A DNA stretch of 32,750 nt from Anaerolineae bacterium. GTDB lineage: Bacteria; Chloroflexota; Anaerolineae; Promineifilales; Promineifilaceae. Location of the stretch: NCBI GenBank assembly GCA_023954475.1, contig JAMLHW010000025.1:1-32750 (forward strand), given 5' to 3'. Below, one piece after another: positions 1 through 9,122 of this stretch; position 1 is the first letter of the stretch; every line of letters starts with the position of its first letter. The translations under genes were made by a program, and so were the position numbers. The notes under the pieces were generated by a model, which saw only the letters and a program-made list of their open reading frames with translations, was not told where the DNA came from and did not search any database.

Positions 1-144
1 CCTTTTCTTGCCAAACTCTATCGAAAACAGTCTCAACACGACCATGCATATCTGTATAATAAGTGTACTGAATTGGGATAAGGGCAAGATTAGTTTTAGT
101 GTGCAAATTTCTTGCATCTTGTGAATAGTTTGGTTGCTTCACGA
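1..144. other. Left-edge stretch without an assigned gene
   Basis: No gene could be assigned here. Short open frames run to the window edge on both strands (for example a minus-strand ATG at 43-45 open for 15 codons to base 1), so the end of a neighbouring gene may lie here. A perfect -10 hexamer TATAAT sits at 55-60 on the plus strand, but no convincing -35 precedes it. A small inverted repeat TGCAA/TTGCA lies at 102-116. A promoter for the YjbR-like gene is possible but weakly supported. Confidence 0.3.
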
Positions 145-516
145 ATGAATCACGACGAGTTACGCGCTTATTGTTTGGCAAAACCGGGCACTTCGGCCGA
201 TTTTCCGTTCGATGCAGATACATTAGTGTTTCGTGTGTCAGACAAGTTGTTTGCCTTGACCGACATCCAATCGGTTCCCGTCTCTGTGAACTTGAAATGC
301 GATCCCGACTGGGCCATCGTCCTGCGGCAACATTATGATGCAGTGAAACCCGGCTACCACATGAACAAAAAACATTGGAATACGGTTGTGCTGGATGGTA
401 CGATTCCAAATGACGAAATCCAAGAAATGATCGACCATTCGTATCGACTCGTGGTCAAAGGGTTGACAAAGTCTGACCGCGAAAAACTGTCACAGATACC
501 AGACAATGCAGATTAA
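145..516 (+). CDS. MmcQ/YjbR family DNA-binding-like protein
   Basis: This 123-residue protein matches the MmcQ/YjbR family, small proteins with a CyaY-like fold and a double-wing DNA-binding-like surface whose cellular role is unclear. Visible hallmarks are the N-terminal ELRAYCLAKPGTSADFPF segment, the VFRVSDKLFALTDI strand pair, VNLKCDP, and the YHMNKKHWNTVVLDG stretch followed by a helical tail with SYRLVVKGLTK. The length is usual for the family. I chose the ATG at 145 because the homologous region begins there; an upstream in-frame TTG at 112 would add 11 unrelated residues. No strong ribosome binding site precedes either start. One TCGGCCGA copy (193) encodes Thr-Ser-Ala-Asp. The gene stands alone, 154 bases before the pullulanase gene. 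Confidence 0.85.
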   Translation: MNHDELRAYCLAKPGTSADFPFDADTLVFRVSDKLFALTDIQSVPVSVNLKCDPDWAIVLRQHYDAVKPGYHMNKKHWNTVVLDGTIPNDEIQEMIDHSYRLVVKGLTKSDREKLSQIPDNAD

Positions 517-612
517 ATCATTCGATCAGCAGTTGATTTTCCCGATCTTCAACCCTCGGCTCCTGCCAATTGAATAGCCAAACAGGCAAGAGCAAGCTGC
601 CGGTGATTCTCG

Positions 613-641
613 TTTCAAGCAGATAGGCTTTGCTATACAAT
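613..641 (+). promoter_or_regulatory. Candidate promoter for the pullulanase gene
   Basis: TTTCAA (613-618) and TACAAT (636-641) are separated by 17 bases, and the likely transcript start is about 25 bases before the ATG at 671. The -35 is poor, so the call is tentative. Confidence 0.25.
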
Positions 642-670
642 TATAAAAACCAATGTAGCGAGAACAAATC

Positions 671-3600
671 ATGCACAAGAACAAATTCTGGATCACTGGC
701 ATTTTCATCGGCATATTTCTATTGGCTGTGCCTGTTTCTGCGCAAATTGCAGATGAGCCAACCGCAGTTACCGTCATCGGCTCCGTGGCAACTGCATTGG
801 GCTGTGATGGCGAAGACGACGCGAGCTGCGAAGCGGCGCAGTTGGAACCGGATGAAACTGGAACGCTTTGGATCAATTCGTTTCGTTTGCCCGCCGGCAG
901 CTACACCTACTCCGCTGCCTTGAATGGTGATCCGACACCGATTGGCGAGCCACTTGCGCTCAAAATCAGCCAGGAACAAACTGTCACGATTTGGTACGTG
1001 CCAGAAAGCGGTTGGCTGGCGGACAATGTCAACGCGTGGCTGGCAATGGTTCCCGGCAATTACCAGAACGAAGCCGGCTGTCCCGATCTCGCCATTGATG
1101 ATTCCGGCAGTCCGGGCGACTGGGCACCAGGTTGCTCACTGACCCTATTGCAAGACGTAGACGGTGACGGCATCTATGTTTTCACAACGTCAACTCTGCC
1201 AGCCGGAAATTACGAAGCAAAAGTAGCCATTGACCGCAGTTGGACCGAAAACTACGGTGCGAATGGTGCGGCAGGTGGGGCCAATATACCATTTAGTGTG
1301 CCTGAAGACGGCAAACTGGTGACGTTCACATGGGATTCTGAGTCGAAGGAGATGGAAATCGAAGTGGAAGGCGCACCAAAGGGCAATCTGAATCAGGCGA
1401 CGGCGCATTGGGTTTCGGCCGATACCATTCTGACCAACTGGGACATTGCCGATGACGCAACCTATTCATTGGTCGTAGATGCCAACGGCAACCTGACCAC
1501 AACGGAGACAGGGATTGAAGGTGGATCAATTATCCCACTCGCCGTCAACAGCAATGGCGTTGCTGACGAAATTGCAGCCCGATTCCCCCATCTGGCGACC
1601 TTCAACGTGCTGACGCTGCCTTCCGAACAGCTACCAATTGTGCCCGATTTGTTGCGTGGTCAGGTGGTGTTGATCGCAACCAATGCAGAAGGTGCATTGA
1701 TCGACGCCACCGGCTTACAGATTCCCGGTGTCATCGATGACTTGTACAGCTATGACGGTGAACTGGGCGTCTCGTGGGAGAATGGTGTACCGACGCTGCG
1801 TGTTTGGGCACCGACGGCGCAACTGGTGGAATTAGTGCTGTATGATAGCGTTTCGGCCGAAACCGGCGAAACTATCCCGATGACCCGCGATGCCGACACC
1901 GGCGTCTGGTCTGTCACGGGCACCGAGGATTGGAGCGGCAGCTATTACAACTACAACGTACGTGTTTTTGCGCCGTCTGAAGGCGTCATTGTCGACAATC
2001 TCGTCACCGATCCCTACTCGGTCAATCTCAGCGCCAACAGCATCCGCTCACAAATACTCGATCTGGCAGACGCATCGCTCAAGCCGGAAGGCTGGGACGA
2101 CATCGCCAAACCACCATTAGCTGCTCCCGAAGACATCGTCCTCTACGAACTGCATATGCGCGATTTCAGTGTCAACGATGAAAGCGTGCCGGAAGTTGAT
2201 CGCGGCACATTCCGCGCCTTCACCCACACAGACAGTAACGGTATGACCCATTTGCGCAATCTCGCCGAGGCCGGATTGACCCATCTGCATCTGCTGCCCA
2301 CATTTGACATCGCCACTATCAATGAGAACAAAGATGAGTGGCGCGCGCCGTTGGACAGCTACCTCGCCGGTTTTTCGGCCGATTCCGACAAGCAACAAGC
2401 TGCCATCTACAACTTGCGCGACGAAGATGGCTTTAACTGGGGCTACGATCCGCTGCACTACACCGTGCCGGAAGGTAGCTACAGCACCGACCCCAACACA
2501 ACCGCCCGCATCATCGAATACCGTGAAATGGTGCAGGCGCTCAACGAAAACGGCTTGCGCGTGGTGATGGATGTCGTCTACAACCACACCAACGCCGGTG
2601 GACAATCCGAGAAGTCCGTTCTGGACCGCATCGTTCCCGGTTATTATCACCGCCTCGATGTCAATGGCGCGATTGCCAACTCAACGTGCTGCGCCAATAC
2701 GGCCACCGAGCACGACATGATGCGCAAATTGATGATTGATTCAGTCGTCACTTGGGCAAAAGAATACAAAGTTGACGGCTTCCGCTTCGATTTAATGGGT
2801 CACCACATGGTCGAAGATATGTTGGCTGTCCGCGAGGCGCTGAATGCATTGACGTTGGAAAACGACGGCGTAGACGGCAAGTCGATCTACATTTATGGTG
2901 AGGGTTGGAACTTTGGTGAGGTCGCCAATAACGCACGCGGTGTCAATGCGACGCAACTCAATATGGCTGGAACGGGCATTGGCTCGTTCAACGACCGCAT
3001 TCGCGATGCCGTGCGCGGCGGCAACCCGTTCGGCGGTCAGCAGGAACAGGGATTTGCGACTGGTCTCTATACCGATCCAAACGAGACGCAAGGCAGCAGC
3101 GGTGCCCAACTGGCTTCTTTACTACAATTCAGTGACCAGATTCGTGTCGGTCTGGCCGGTAATCTGGCCGATTATGCGTTTGTCAATGCGACAGGTGACC
3201 TGGTTATGGGCAGCGAGATCGATTACAACGGTTCGCCCACCGGCTACACAGCCGATCCGCAGGAACACATCAGCTACGTTTCGGCACACGACAATGAGAC
3301 GCTGTTTGACGCGATTCAATACAAAGCACCGTTAGCAACCAGTACAGCGGAGCGCACACGGATGCAGAATCTGGCGCTGGATATCGTCATGCTATCACAA
3401 GGCGTACCGTTTTTCCACGCAGGGAGCGATATGCTGCGCTCAAAGGATATGGATCGGGACAGCTACAACTCGGGCGACTGGTTTAATCGTCTCGACTTCA
3501 CGATGCAAAGCAATAACTGGGGTGTCGGATTACCAGTAGCCGATAAGAATGAGTCGCAATGGCCGGTGATGCAACCGCTGCTGGCGAATCCCGATTTGAA

Positions 3601-4237
3601 GCCGACGCCGGAAGACATTGCTGCCAATGCTACCCACTTTCAGGAGATATTGGCGATTCGCAAGAGTTCGCCACTTTTCCGCCTGCAATCGGCCGAAGCA
3701 ATTGCCAACAGCCTGCAATTCCACAATACAGGCCCGGACCAAATACCCGGTTTGATCGTGATGAGTATCAGCGACCCGGACGAAGCTGATGTCATCGTGC
3801 TGTTCAACGGCACGAATGAGCAGCAAGCGTTCACAATTGATGAACGGGCGGATAGCGCTATGCAGTTGCATCCGATCCAACAGGAATCGGCCGATGAGCG
3901 GGTGCGTTCTGCCGGTTTCGACAGCGGAACGTTTACGGTTCCAGCGCGGACCACGGCTGTCTTTATCGAAGGCGTACTGGAATCGTCCGCAATAACTGAA
4001 CCAGTAGCAGAAACTGAGCCAACAGCAGAAGCAGACGCAAATGAAGAGCCGACAGCCGCTCCGGCTTCAACTGCAGCGCCCGCACCAACACCGGTGGCGT
4101 CAGCGTCAGAGAATGATACAGATTCGGCCGAAAGCAACAATACAGCCGCACTCGCCATCGGCTTGGGCATGCTGGCAATCGTCGTCATCATCGTTGCACT
4201 CGTCATGCGTGGCGGCTCTGAAGCGAACCAAAGTTAA
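671..4237 (+). CDS. pulA: Secreted, membrane-anchored pullulanase-type alpha-1,6-glucosidase (GH13)
   Basis: Predicted debranching enzyme hydrolysing alpha-1,6 links of pullulan or starch outside the cell. Of 1188 residues, 1-24 form a signal peptide (hydrophobic core, cleavage after VSA). Two N-terminal beta-rich modules follow (about 26-110 and 123-215, the second containing DVDGDGIY, resembling X25-type starch-binding modules), then a pullulanase N2-like domain and a CBM48-like domain from about 358. The GH13 core shows the pullulanase motif NWGYDP, region I DVVYNHT (634-640), region II GFRFDLMG with nucleophile D707, region III YGEGW with acid/base E744 and region IV SAHDNE (871-876). A Thr/Ala/Pro/Glu-rich stalk precedes a C-terminal membrane helix (about 1158-1180) with a short RGGSEANQS tail and no LPXTG motif. 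So the enzyme is tethered by a helix, not by sortase. No clear Shine-Dalgarno is seen. The deoxynucleoside kinase gene follows after 18 bases. Confidence 0.93.
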   Translation: MHKNKFWITGIFIGIFLLAVPVSAQIADEPTAVTVIGSVATALGCDGEDDASCEAAQLEPDETGTLWINSFRLPAGSYTYSAALNGDPTPIGEPLALKISQEQTVTIWYVPESGWLADNVNAWLAMVPGNYQNEAGCPDLAIDDSGSPGDWAPGCSLTLLQDVDGDGIYVFTTSTLPAGNYEAKVAIDRSWTENYGANGAAGGANIPFSVPEDGKLVTFTWDSESKEMEIEVEGAPKGNLNQATAHWVSADTILTNWDIADDATYSLVVDANGNLTTTETGIEGGSIIPLAVNSNGVADEIAARFPHLATFNVLTLPSEQLPIVPDLLRGQVVLIATNAEGALIDATGLQIPGVIDDLYSYDGELGVSWENGVPTLRVWAPTAQLVELVLYDSVSAETGETIPMTRDADTGVWSVTGTEDWSGSYYNYNVRVFAPSEGVIVDNLVTDPYSVNLSANSIRSQILDLADASLKPEGWDDIAKPPLAAPEDIVLYELHMRDFSVNDESVPEVDRGTFRAFTHTDSNGMTHLRNLAEAGLTHLHLLPTFDIATINENKDEWRAPLDSYLAGFSADSDKQQAAIYNLRDEDGFNWGYDPLHYTVPEGSYSTDPNTTARIIEYREMVQALNENGLRVVMDVVYNHTNAGGQSEKSVLDRIVPGYYHRLDVNGAIANSTCCANTATEHDMMRKLMIDSVVTWAKEYKVDGFRFDLMGHHMVEDMLAVREALNALTLENDGVDGKSIYIYGEGWNFGEVANNARGVNATQLNMAGTGIGSFNDRIRDAVRGGNPFGGQQEQGFATGLYTDPNETQGSSGAQLASLLQFSDQIRVGLAGNLADYAFVNATGDLVMGSEIDYNGSPTGYTADPQEHISYVSAHDNETLFDAIQYKAPLATSTAERTRMQNLALDIVMLSQGVPFFHAGSDMLRSKDMDRDSYNSGDWFNRLDFTMQSNNWGVGLPVADKNESQWPVMQPLLANPDLKPTPEDIAANATHFQEILAIRKSSPLFRLQSAEAIANSLQFHNTGPDQIPGLIVMSISDPDEADVIVLFNGTNEQQAFTIDERADSAMQLHPIQQESADERVRSAGFDSGTFTVPARTTAVFIEGVLESSAITEPVAETEPTAEADANEEPTAAPASTAAPAPTPVASASENDTDSAESNNTAALAIGLGMLAIVVIIVALVMRGGSEANQS

Positions 4238-4255
4238 GCGCACGCAGCAACACAC

Positions 4256-4897
4256 ATGAATCACTATTTCATCGCCGTTGCCGGGAATATCGGTGTCGGC
4301 AAATCGACCCTGGTCGAACTACTCACCCGGCGACAAGGTTGGGAACCGGTCTACGAAGCGGTAACTGAAAACCCATACCTGGCCGACTTTTACAGTGACA
4401 TGCGCCGCTGGAGCTTTCATTCGCAGGTGTTTTTTCTGTCGCGACGGCTGCAACAGCACCATGCCTTGATGACGCGCACGCAATCGGTGCTGCAGGATCG
4501 CAGTGTTTACGAAGATGCAGAAATCTTTGCCCGCAATCTGTACCGACAGGGCCACATGAGTGATCGCGATTGGGCGGCGTATTACGAGTTGTTTGAGACG
4601 TTGACGACGCTGCTACCCGCCCCTGATCTCGTCATCTATCTGCGGGCGGCGGTACCCACGTTGCAACAACGCATTGCACTGCGTGGCCGGGAATACGAAC
4701 GCACCATTTCGGCCGAATACCTCACCCAACTCAACACCCTCTACGACGAATGGGTCGAGCGATTTACCCTCAGTCCGACCCTCACTATCGAAACCGATGA
4801 TCTCAACTATGTTCGCTATGATGCCCATCTCGATTTGATTTGGACCGCAATTGAGAATCGTCTGCACGGCAAAGATACGCTGACGTTAAAAGAGTGA
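4256..4897 (+). CDS. Deoxynucleoside kinase family protein
   Basis: A 213-residue cytoplasmic kinase of the deoxyadenosine/deoxyguanosine/deoxycytidine kinase family, which phosphorylates deoxynucleosides for nucleotide salvage. The P-loop GNIGVGKST lies at residues 10-18, the substrate/catalytic Glu region follows (YEAVTENPYL), the DRS signature appears in VLQDRSVYED, and an Arg-rich LID (RGREYERTI) lies at about 144-152. Length is typical. The ATG lies 18 bases after the pullulanase stop, so the two are probably cotranscribed although functionally unrelated. The exact base preference cannot be read from the sequence. TCGGCCGA at 4709 encodes Ser-Ala-Glu within the LID region. Confidence 0.92.
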   Translation: MNHYFIAVAGNIGVGKSTLVELLTRRQGWEPVYEAVTENPYLADFYSDMRRWSFHSQVFFLSRRLQQHHALMTRTQSVLQDRSVYEDAEIFARNLYRQGHMSDRDWAAYYELFETLTTLLPAPDLVIYLRAAVPTLQQRIALRGREYERTISAEYLTQLNTLYDEWVERFTLSPTLTIETDDLNYVRYDAHLDLIWTAIENRLHGKDTLTLKE

Positions 4898-4901
4898 GGA
4901 A

Positions 4902-4948
4902 GTTGGATAGTTAGATTATCTGATAGTCAAGTCAACCAACTATCCAAC
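4902..4948. terminator. Inverted repeat between convergent genes, probable bidirectional terminator
   Basis: GTTGGATAGTT (4902-4912) and AACTATCCAAC (4938-4948) form a perfect 11-bp stem with a 25-base loop. They lie between the convergent kinase and ABC-F genes. There is no long T-tract. The surrounding bases to 4962 are CAAC-type units spaced 7-8 bp, so the element may be a short heptanucleotide-like repeat that acts as a terminator. Confidence 0.5.
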
Positions 4949-4958
4949 CACCAAACCA

Positions 4959-6605
4959 TCAACCTATCGTACTACGCCGCAATTCGACGCGAATGTTACC
5001 CTCTTCGACCCACCAGACGTCGGTTGCAAAACGGTCGATGAAGTAGCGATCATGGACGACGGCGAGAATCGTGCCGTCGTAGTTGAGCAACGCTTCCTCA
5101 AACATCGTCCGCGACGGAATGTCGAGATGGTTGATCGGCTCATCCAGCAGCAGGAAATTGCAGCCGCGCGCGACGAGCAACGCCAGTGACAGCCGCGCTC
5201 GCTGACCAAAACTGAGATGGTGGTTGGGTTTGAGCGGTTCGTCATCAGCAAACAGAAAATAATGCAGAAACGAACGGGCCTCGGTCTCGTTGAGTGGTGC
5301 TGCCAGTTGAATCGTCTCCAGTGGACTGAGGTCCATATCGAGCAGCTTCTGTTCCTGCGACATGTAGCCCAGTTCTATGCTGTTACCCAGACGAAATGAG
5401 CCGGCAATCGGCCGAATCAATCCCGCAATCGTCCGCAGCAACGTCGTCTTACCCGATCCGTTCGGTCCAGTGAGAACTACCCGCTGCCCAACCTGAATCG
5501 TCTCGTTCAAATCAGTCAGCAGCGGTGCAATTTCCGGGTAACCAACGCTCAATTCATCCAGTTGCAAAACCACCTGACCAAGATGGCCGACATCACCGAA
5601 ATCGAGATTCATCTGCCAGCTCCGTGCCGGCTTTTCCACACGGTCATCGGATTCGATGTAACGCACCAGCTTTTTTTCACGCGCCACTGCCTTGCGCATC
5701 ACCTTTTTCGCCCGTGCTCGCGCTCCCGGATTGCGGGGCGTCGTGGCACGATGTACGCGGTTTGACTGCTCACGCGTTTGGGCAATGTCCTGTTTCATGC
5801 GCCGAATTTCGTACTGCTGATCCTTGAACGCTGCCCATTGTTTTTCGCGTTCCTGCAAATAGCCTGTCAGATAATCGGAGTAATTGCCCGCCCATTCGCG
5901 TGTAGTCAACGCATGCGGATCGAGTTCGACAATGCGATTCACCGTTCGGTCGAGAAAGGTGCGGTCGTGTGAGATGATCAACGCGCCGCCCGGATAGTCG
6001 CTGAGCCATTGTTCCAGCCATTCGAGCATGGCGATGTCGAGATGATTGGTTGGCTCGTCCAGCAGCAGCAACTGCGGCTCTTCGAGCAGGATCAGCGCGA
6101 GCGCCAGCCGTGTTTTCTGTCCGCCACTCAAAACAGCGACTGGCAAATCAGGATCGATGGTGTCGAGTTCCAGCGCAGCCAGCATGCTTGCTGTCCGGCT
6201 GTCACCTGCGTGCAGCAATCGCTGCAACAGCATATCGTATTGTCGCTGAAGCGCCGCGTCTTCGGGGTGCCGGCTGAGCCGTGTCGCCACGTGTGCCAGT
6301 TCGTCTTCAACCACATCGGCCGAACCGGTAGCAGCGCCGATTGTTTCGCCGACAGTCTGTGACGGGTCAAGACTGAATCCCTGCGCCAGATAGCCAATGC
6401 GCACCGTAGGCGCGATGACGATTTGCCCGGCATCGGCCGATTCTTCGCCCATGATGATGCGCAGCAGGGTCGTTTTGCCGCTGCCGTTCGGCCCAATCAG
6501 GCCGACGCGATCACCGGGATTGAAGCTAAAGGTCACGTCGTGGAATAGTTGTGTCAGGTTGAATGATTTGGCGAGGTGATGAACCGCCAAGGCAGCAAGG
6601 GTCAT
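4959..6605 (-). CDS. ABC-F family ATP-binding protein
   Basis: A 548-residue protein with two ABC ATPase domains and no membrane segments. This is the ABC-F architecture; such proteins act on the ribosome as translation factors or antibiotic-protection proteins. Domain 1 has Walker A GPNGSGKTT (38-46), signature LSGGQKTRLALA and Walker B LLLLDEPTNHLD. The long linker is Lys/Arg-rich (NPGARARAKKVMRKAVAREKK broken around this region). Domain 2 has a second GPNGSGKTT, signature LSFGQRARLSLA and LLLDEPINHLD, where Thr of the usual EPTNHLD is Ile. I place the start at 6605 because GGAG (6613-6616) sits 7 bases upstream and the family homology begins here; an upstream frame extension to 6659 is unlikely. 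It is the last gene of the leftward string but is 296 bases from the gene before it, so it may have its own promoter. Confidence 0.93.
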   Translation of the reverse strand: MTLAALAVHHLAKSFNLTQLFHDVTFSFNPGDRVGLIGPNGSGKTTLLRIIMGEESADAGQIVIAPTVRIGYLAQGFSLDPSQTVGETIGAATGSADVVEDELAHVATRLSRHPEDAALQRQYDMLLQRLLHAGDSRTASMLAALELDTIDPDLPVAVLSGGQKTRLALALILLEEPQLLLLDEPTNHLDIAMLEWLEQWLSDYPGGALIISHDRTFLDRTVNRIVELDPHALTTREWAGNYSDYLTGYLQEREKQWAAFKDQQYEIRRMKQDIAQTREQSNRVHRATTPRNPGARARAKKVMRKAVAREKKLVRYIESDDRVEKPARSWQMNLDFGDVGHLGQVVLQLDELSVGYPEIAPLLTDLNETIQVGQRVVLTGPNGSGKTTLLRTIAGLIRPIAGSFRLGNSIELGYMSQEQKLLDMDLSPLETIQLAAPLNETEARSFLHYFLFADDEPLKPNHHLSFGQRARLSLALLVARGCNFLLLDEPINHLDIPSRTMFEEALLNYDGTILAVVHDRYFIDRFATDVWWVEEGNIRVELRRSTIG

Positions 6606-6901
6606 GAATTCACTCCAGGTCGAGATCGAAAAGTCGGCGCACTGCCATTCCGGCCACATTCGGCCGAAATGTCACGCCAACCAGCTTCCGGTAAGAATAA
6701 AATGGATGTGAACTCAGTCTGTCATCGCTGCACTCGCTTGCGGTTTACAGGCTTAAGCGTACCGACTTTGGTGCAGCGTGTCAAGCGAATCCAGAAGTAG
6801 CCTGTAGCAGAAAGTCAATTTATGTTTTTCTGAATTCGGCAGCGATGCGATTGGGCATAAGCCGTTTTGCTCGATGATCTCATGCCGGAATGGAAAACGC
6901 G
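6606..6901. other. Intergenic region between ABC-F and GT4 genes
   Basis: About 296 bases without a gene. It holds the ABC-F ribosome binding site and one intergenic TCGGCCGA copy (6660-6667). I could not identify a convincing -35/-10 pair on the minus strand or a terminator after the GT4 gene. Confidence 0.5.
6613..6616 (-). promoter_or_regulatory. Ribosome binding site fixing the ABC-F start
   Basis: GGAG on the minus strand, 7 bases before the ATG at 6603-6605. It favours this ATG over the upstream in-frame extension. Confidence 0.7.
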
Positions 6902-8140
6902 CTATTTTGAAGAAGGTACGACACTTGAATCCCTGCTCCGTGAAGCTATCGATTCATAAAATGTAGCTGTTTGAACTGCAATCTTACTCCATTGAAATTG
7001 CTCGGATAATGCGGCTGCTCCAGCACCAATTTTGGTTCGCAATTCAGGATGATCGCGCAGTTGCACAACGGCGCCCTGCAATTCAGGCGTATTTTCGGCC
7101 GAAACCAGCCAGACATTCTCTCCATGCACCAGTTCCGGCGTTGCAACCTGCGGCTCGGTCGTGAGCAGCGGACGGCCATGCGCCAGAACCGCCATCAGTG
7201 TCCCGCGCCGCAGTGAAACACCGTCGCGATAGGGCATGACCATCAGATCGGCGGCTGCCATCCATTGCGATACCTGTTCATCCGCGACAAAACCGGTCCA
7301 ATGTACCCGATCTACCAGACCCAGCCGCTCAATGTGCGCATCGAGCTGCTGCAAAAACGCTGAATTATTGTCGGGATCGCTGTCGCCTGTGCGACCACCG
7401 ATGAAAACGAGATGCACCCGTTCATCGAGTTGTGCCAATGCTTCCAACAGCGTGTCCGCCCCTTTACTCTCGTTGAGAAAACCAAAGTAACCGAGCAAAA
7501 AGTCAAAGCTGTTAACGCCCAACTGTTCGCGAGTACGCTGCCTGTCCGCCGTGCTCACGTTGTGGACGGTGATGTTGCTGCCGATGGGAATGCGTGCCAA
7601 TGATTTGCTGGTTACACTGCGAAGTTGGTCGTAATCCTGTCGGTTGGTAGCGATGATGCCATCGGCCGATGTTGCCATCCTGCGCACTACCCATTCGCGC
7701 AAACCGCCTGCTTTGGGAAACAAATACGGTGTGCGCAAATCGTGAAACGTGACAACGGTTTTGGTCAGATGGCGCAAACGCCACGGCGCAAAATTAATCG
7801 CTGCACTGTTCATGTTGTACGCCGCCGCCTGATACTGAATGTTGATCAGATCAAAGTGATACCGATCAGTACAATCGGCAATCCAGGCAACATCCTTCCA
7901 GTTCCACTTTTTGCCGAATGGCAGCCACTGGGCATAATCGTCAAGCGGCAGCGGGTCTTGCAAACTTCGGGCGCGGCGCAAGGCGACGTCAGGTGGGCGA
8001 GCTGCCCCATCGGTGATAATCCAGATGTCATGTCCGAGCTGTGCCAGTTCTTGCGCCAGTTCGCGCGTGAACGCGCCGACACCACCTTGCATGGGTGGAA
8101 ATTCGCCCGTCACGAGCGCTATACGAAGTTTCTTGTCCAC
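6902..8140 (-). CDS. Glycosyltransferase family 4 (GT-B fold)
   Basis: A 412-residue predicted sugar transferase using a nucleotide-sugar donor. The N-terminal Rossmann domain begins LRIALVTGEFPPMQGGVGAFTREL split around the Gly-rich loop GGVGAF typical of the GT4 acceptor domain. The C-terminal donor domain shows GFVADEQVSQWMAAADLMVMPY and a GVSLRRGTLMAVLAHGRPLL region, the place where GT4 enzymes hold the E-x7-E-like motif; here only part of it is visible. The start is GTG at 8140: AGGTGA lies 4 bases upstream (8145-8150) and homology begins there, whereas the longer frame to 8257 would overlap the preceding gene by 100 bases. It lies 16 bases after the GT2 gene and presumably acts on the same glycan. 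Confidence 0.88.
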   Translation of the reverse strand: MDKKLRIALVTGEFPPMQGGVGAFTRELAQELAQLGHDIWIITDGAARPPDVALRRARSLQDPLPLDDYAQWLPFGKKWNWKDVAWIADCTDRYHFDLINIQYQAAAYNMNSAAINFAPWRLRHLTKTVVTFHDLRTPYLFPKAGGLREWVVRRMATSADGIIATNRQDYDQLRSVTSKSLARIPIGSNITVHNVSTADRQRTREQLGVNSFDFLLGYFGFLNESKGADTLLEALAQLDERVHLVFIGGRTGDSDPDNNSAFLQQLDAHIERLGLVDRVHWTGFVADEQVSQWMAAADLMVMPYRDGVSLRRGTLMAVLAHGRPLLTTEPQVATPELVHGENVWLVSAENTPELQGAVVQLRDHPELRTKIGAGAAALSEQFQWSKIAVQTATFYESIASRSRDSSVVPSSK

Positions 8141-8144
8141 AAAA

Positions 8145-8150
8145 TCACCT
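8145..8150 (-). promoter_or_regulatory. Ribosome binding site fixing a GTG start
   Basis: AGGTGA on the minus strand, 4 bases before GTG at 8138-8140. It selects the GTG start of the GT4 gene. Confidence 0.7.
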
Positions 8151-8156
8151 GACAAC

Positions 8157-9122
8157 TCAATAACCCGCAGCAGGCAAGCCTGTTTTGAGCACGCGCCAAT
8201 AAGAACGAACACGCTGCTTACGCAATTCCCGTTTGTGTCCCAAAAGAGCTTTGCCACCTTCGATACAAATTTGAAACAAATATTGCTTTAAAATGGCTAC
8301 ACGAAGGAAGATGTACGTCCAATAGCCATGATGCTTGCGAAAATAGCGCAATTTGGCGCGATTGAAGTTGATATGGCGTGCTGTAACCGCCTGCTCGCTG
8401 CTCTTGCCGATGTGATGAACGACCGCTGCCGTTGGTAAATAGACCACGCGCCAACCGGCATCCTTGATCCGCTTGCACCAGTCGAGTTCTTCAGAATACA
8501 TGAAATACGCCGGATCCATTTCGCCAACCTGCTCAATGACGGCGCGGCGGGTCAGCATACACGCTCCTGTCACCCAATCGACGTCGTTGATCGCGTCGTC
8601 CGGCAAATCAGTAGCGTAGAAGCGGTTGAGCAACGGGCGTGGAGCCAGCGGTTGCAGCCATGTACTTTCAAACAAGCCGGTCGCTGTGGTCGGAAAACGG
8701 CGACGCGACGACTGATGGCTCCCATCGGGGTTGAGCAGTTGCGGCCCAACGATGCCGACATCGGGATTGGCGTTCAGATAAGCCAGCATGTCGGACAGGG
8801 CAGCGTCAACAATTTCAGTGTCAGGATTCAGCAGCAAAATAGCGTCGGCGGTCGCCGCAGTCATACCGATGTTGTTACCGCGTGGAAAACCGACGTTTTC
8901 GCTTTGGACGAGTAATCTCACCCAGGGAAATTCGGCCGAAACCATCGCCACCGTATTATCGGCCGAAGCACTATCGACCACGATCACTTCCAAATCAAGA
9001 ACGCCGCGATTGGCGTCAATCGACTGCAAGCAAGCCCGCAACAAATCAGCCACATTCCAGCTAACAATAATGATCGACAATGTCGGATTTCGGATTTCGG
9101 ATTTCGGATTCACGATGGTCAA
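8157..9122 (-). CDS. Glycosyltransferase family 2 (rhamnosyltransferase-like)
   Basis: A 321-residue GT-A enzyme. It shows the GT2 N-terminus LSIIIVSWN, VIVVDSASADNT, the ENVGFPRGNN segment, a DXD-like LLLNPDTE, then DWVTGACMLTRR and ELDWCKRIKDAGW. This arrangement resembles WbbL-type rhamnosyltransferases of cell-surface polysaccharide synthesis; donor and acceptor are inferred, not shown. A basic C-terminal tail with a hydrophobic stretch may bind the membrane. The assigned TTG start overlaps the tatD stop (TTGA). A GTG at 9111 is an alternative. Codons 4-13 derive from a 7-bp tandem repeat (9084-9110), so the true start may lie after it. No good Shine-Dalgarno decides this. Confidence 0.85.
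   Translation of the reverse strand: MTIVNPKSEIRNPTLSIIIVSWNVADLLRACLQSIDANRGVLDLEVIVVDSASADNTVAMVSAEFPWVRLLVQSENVGFPRGNNIGMTAATADAILLLNPDTEIVDAALSDMLAYLNANPDVGIVGPQLLNPDGSHQSSRRRFPTTATGLFESTWLQPLAPRPLLNRFYATDLPDDAINDVDWVTGACMLTRRAVIEQVGEMDPAYFMYSEELDWCKRIKDAGWRVVYLPTAAVVHHIGKSSEQAVTARHINFNRAKLRYFRKHHGYWTYIFLRVAILKQYLFQICIEGGKALLGHKRELRKQRVRSYWRVLKTGLPAAGY
9084..9110 (-). repeat. Heptanucleotide tandem repeat (CGGATTT, 3.9 copies) at the GT2 5' end
   Basis: Plus-strand CGGATTT occurs three times in full plus CGGATT, without mismatches. It lies at or just before the start of the GT2 coding region. Seven is not a multiple of three, so a change in copy number would shift the frame if translation begins upstream of it. 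Confidence 0.9.
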
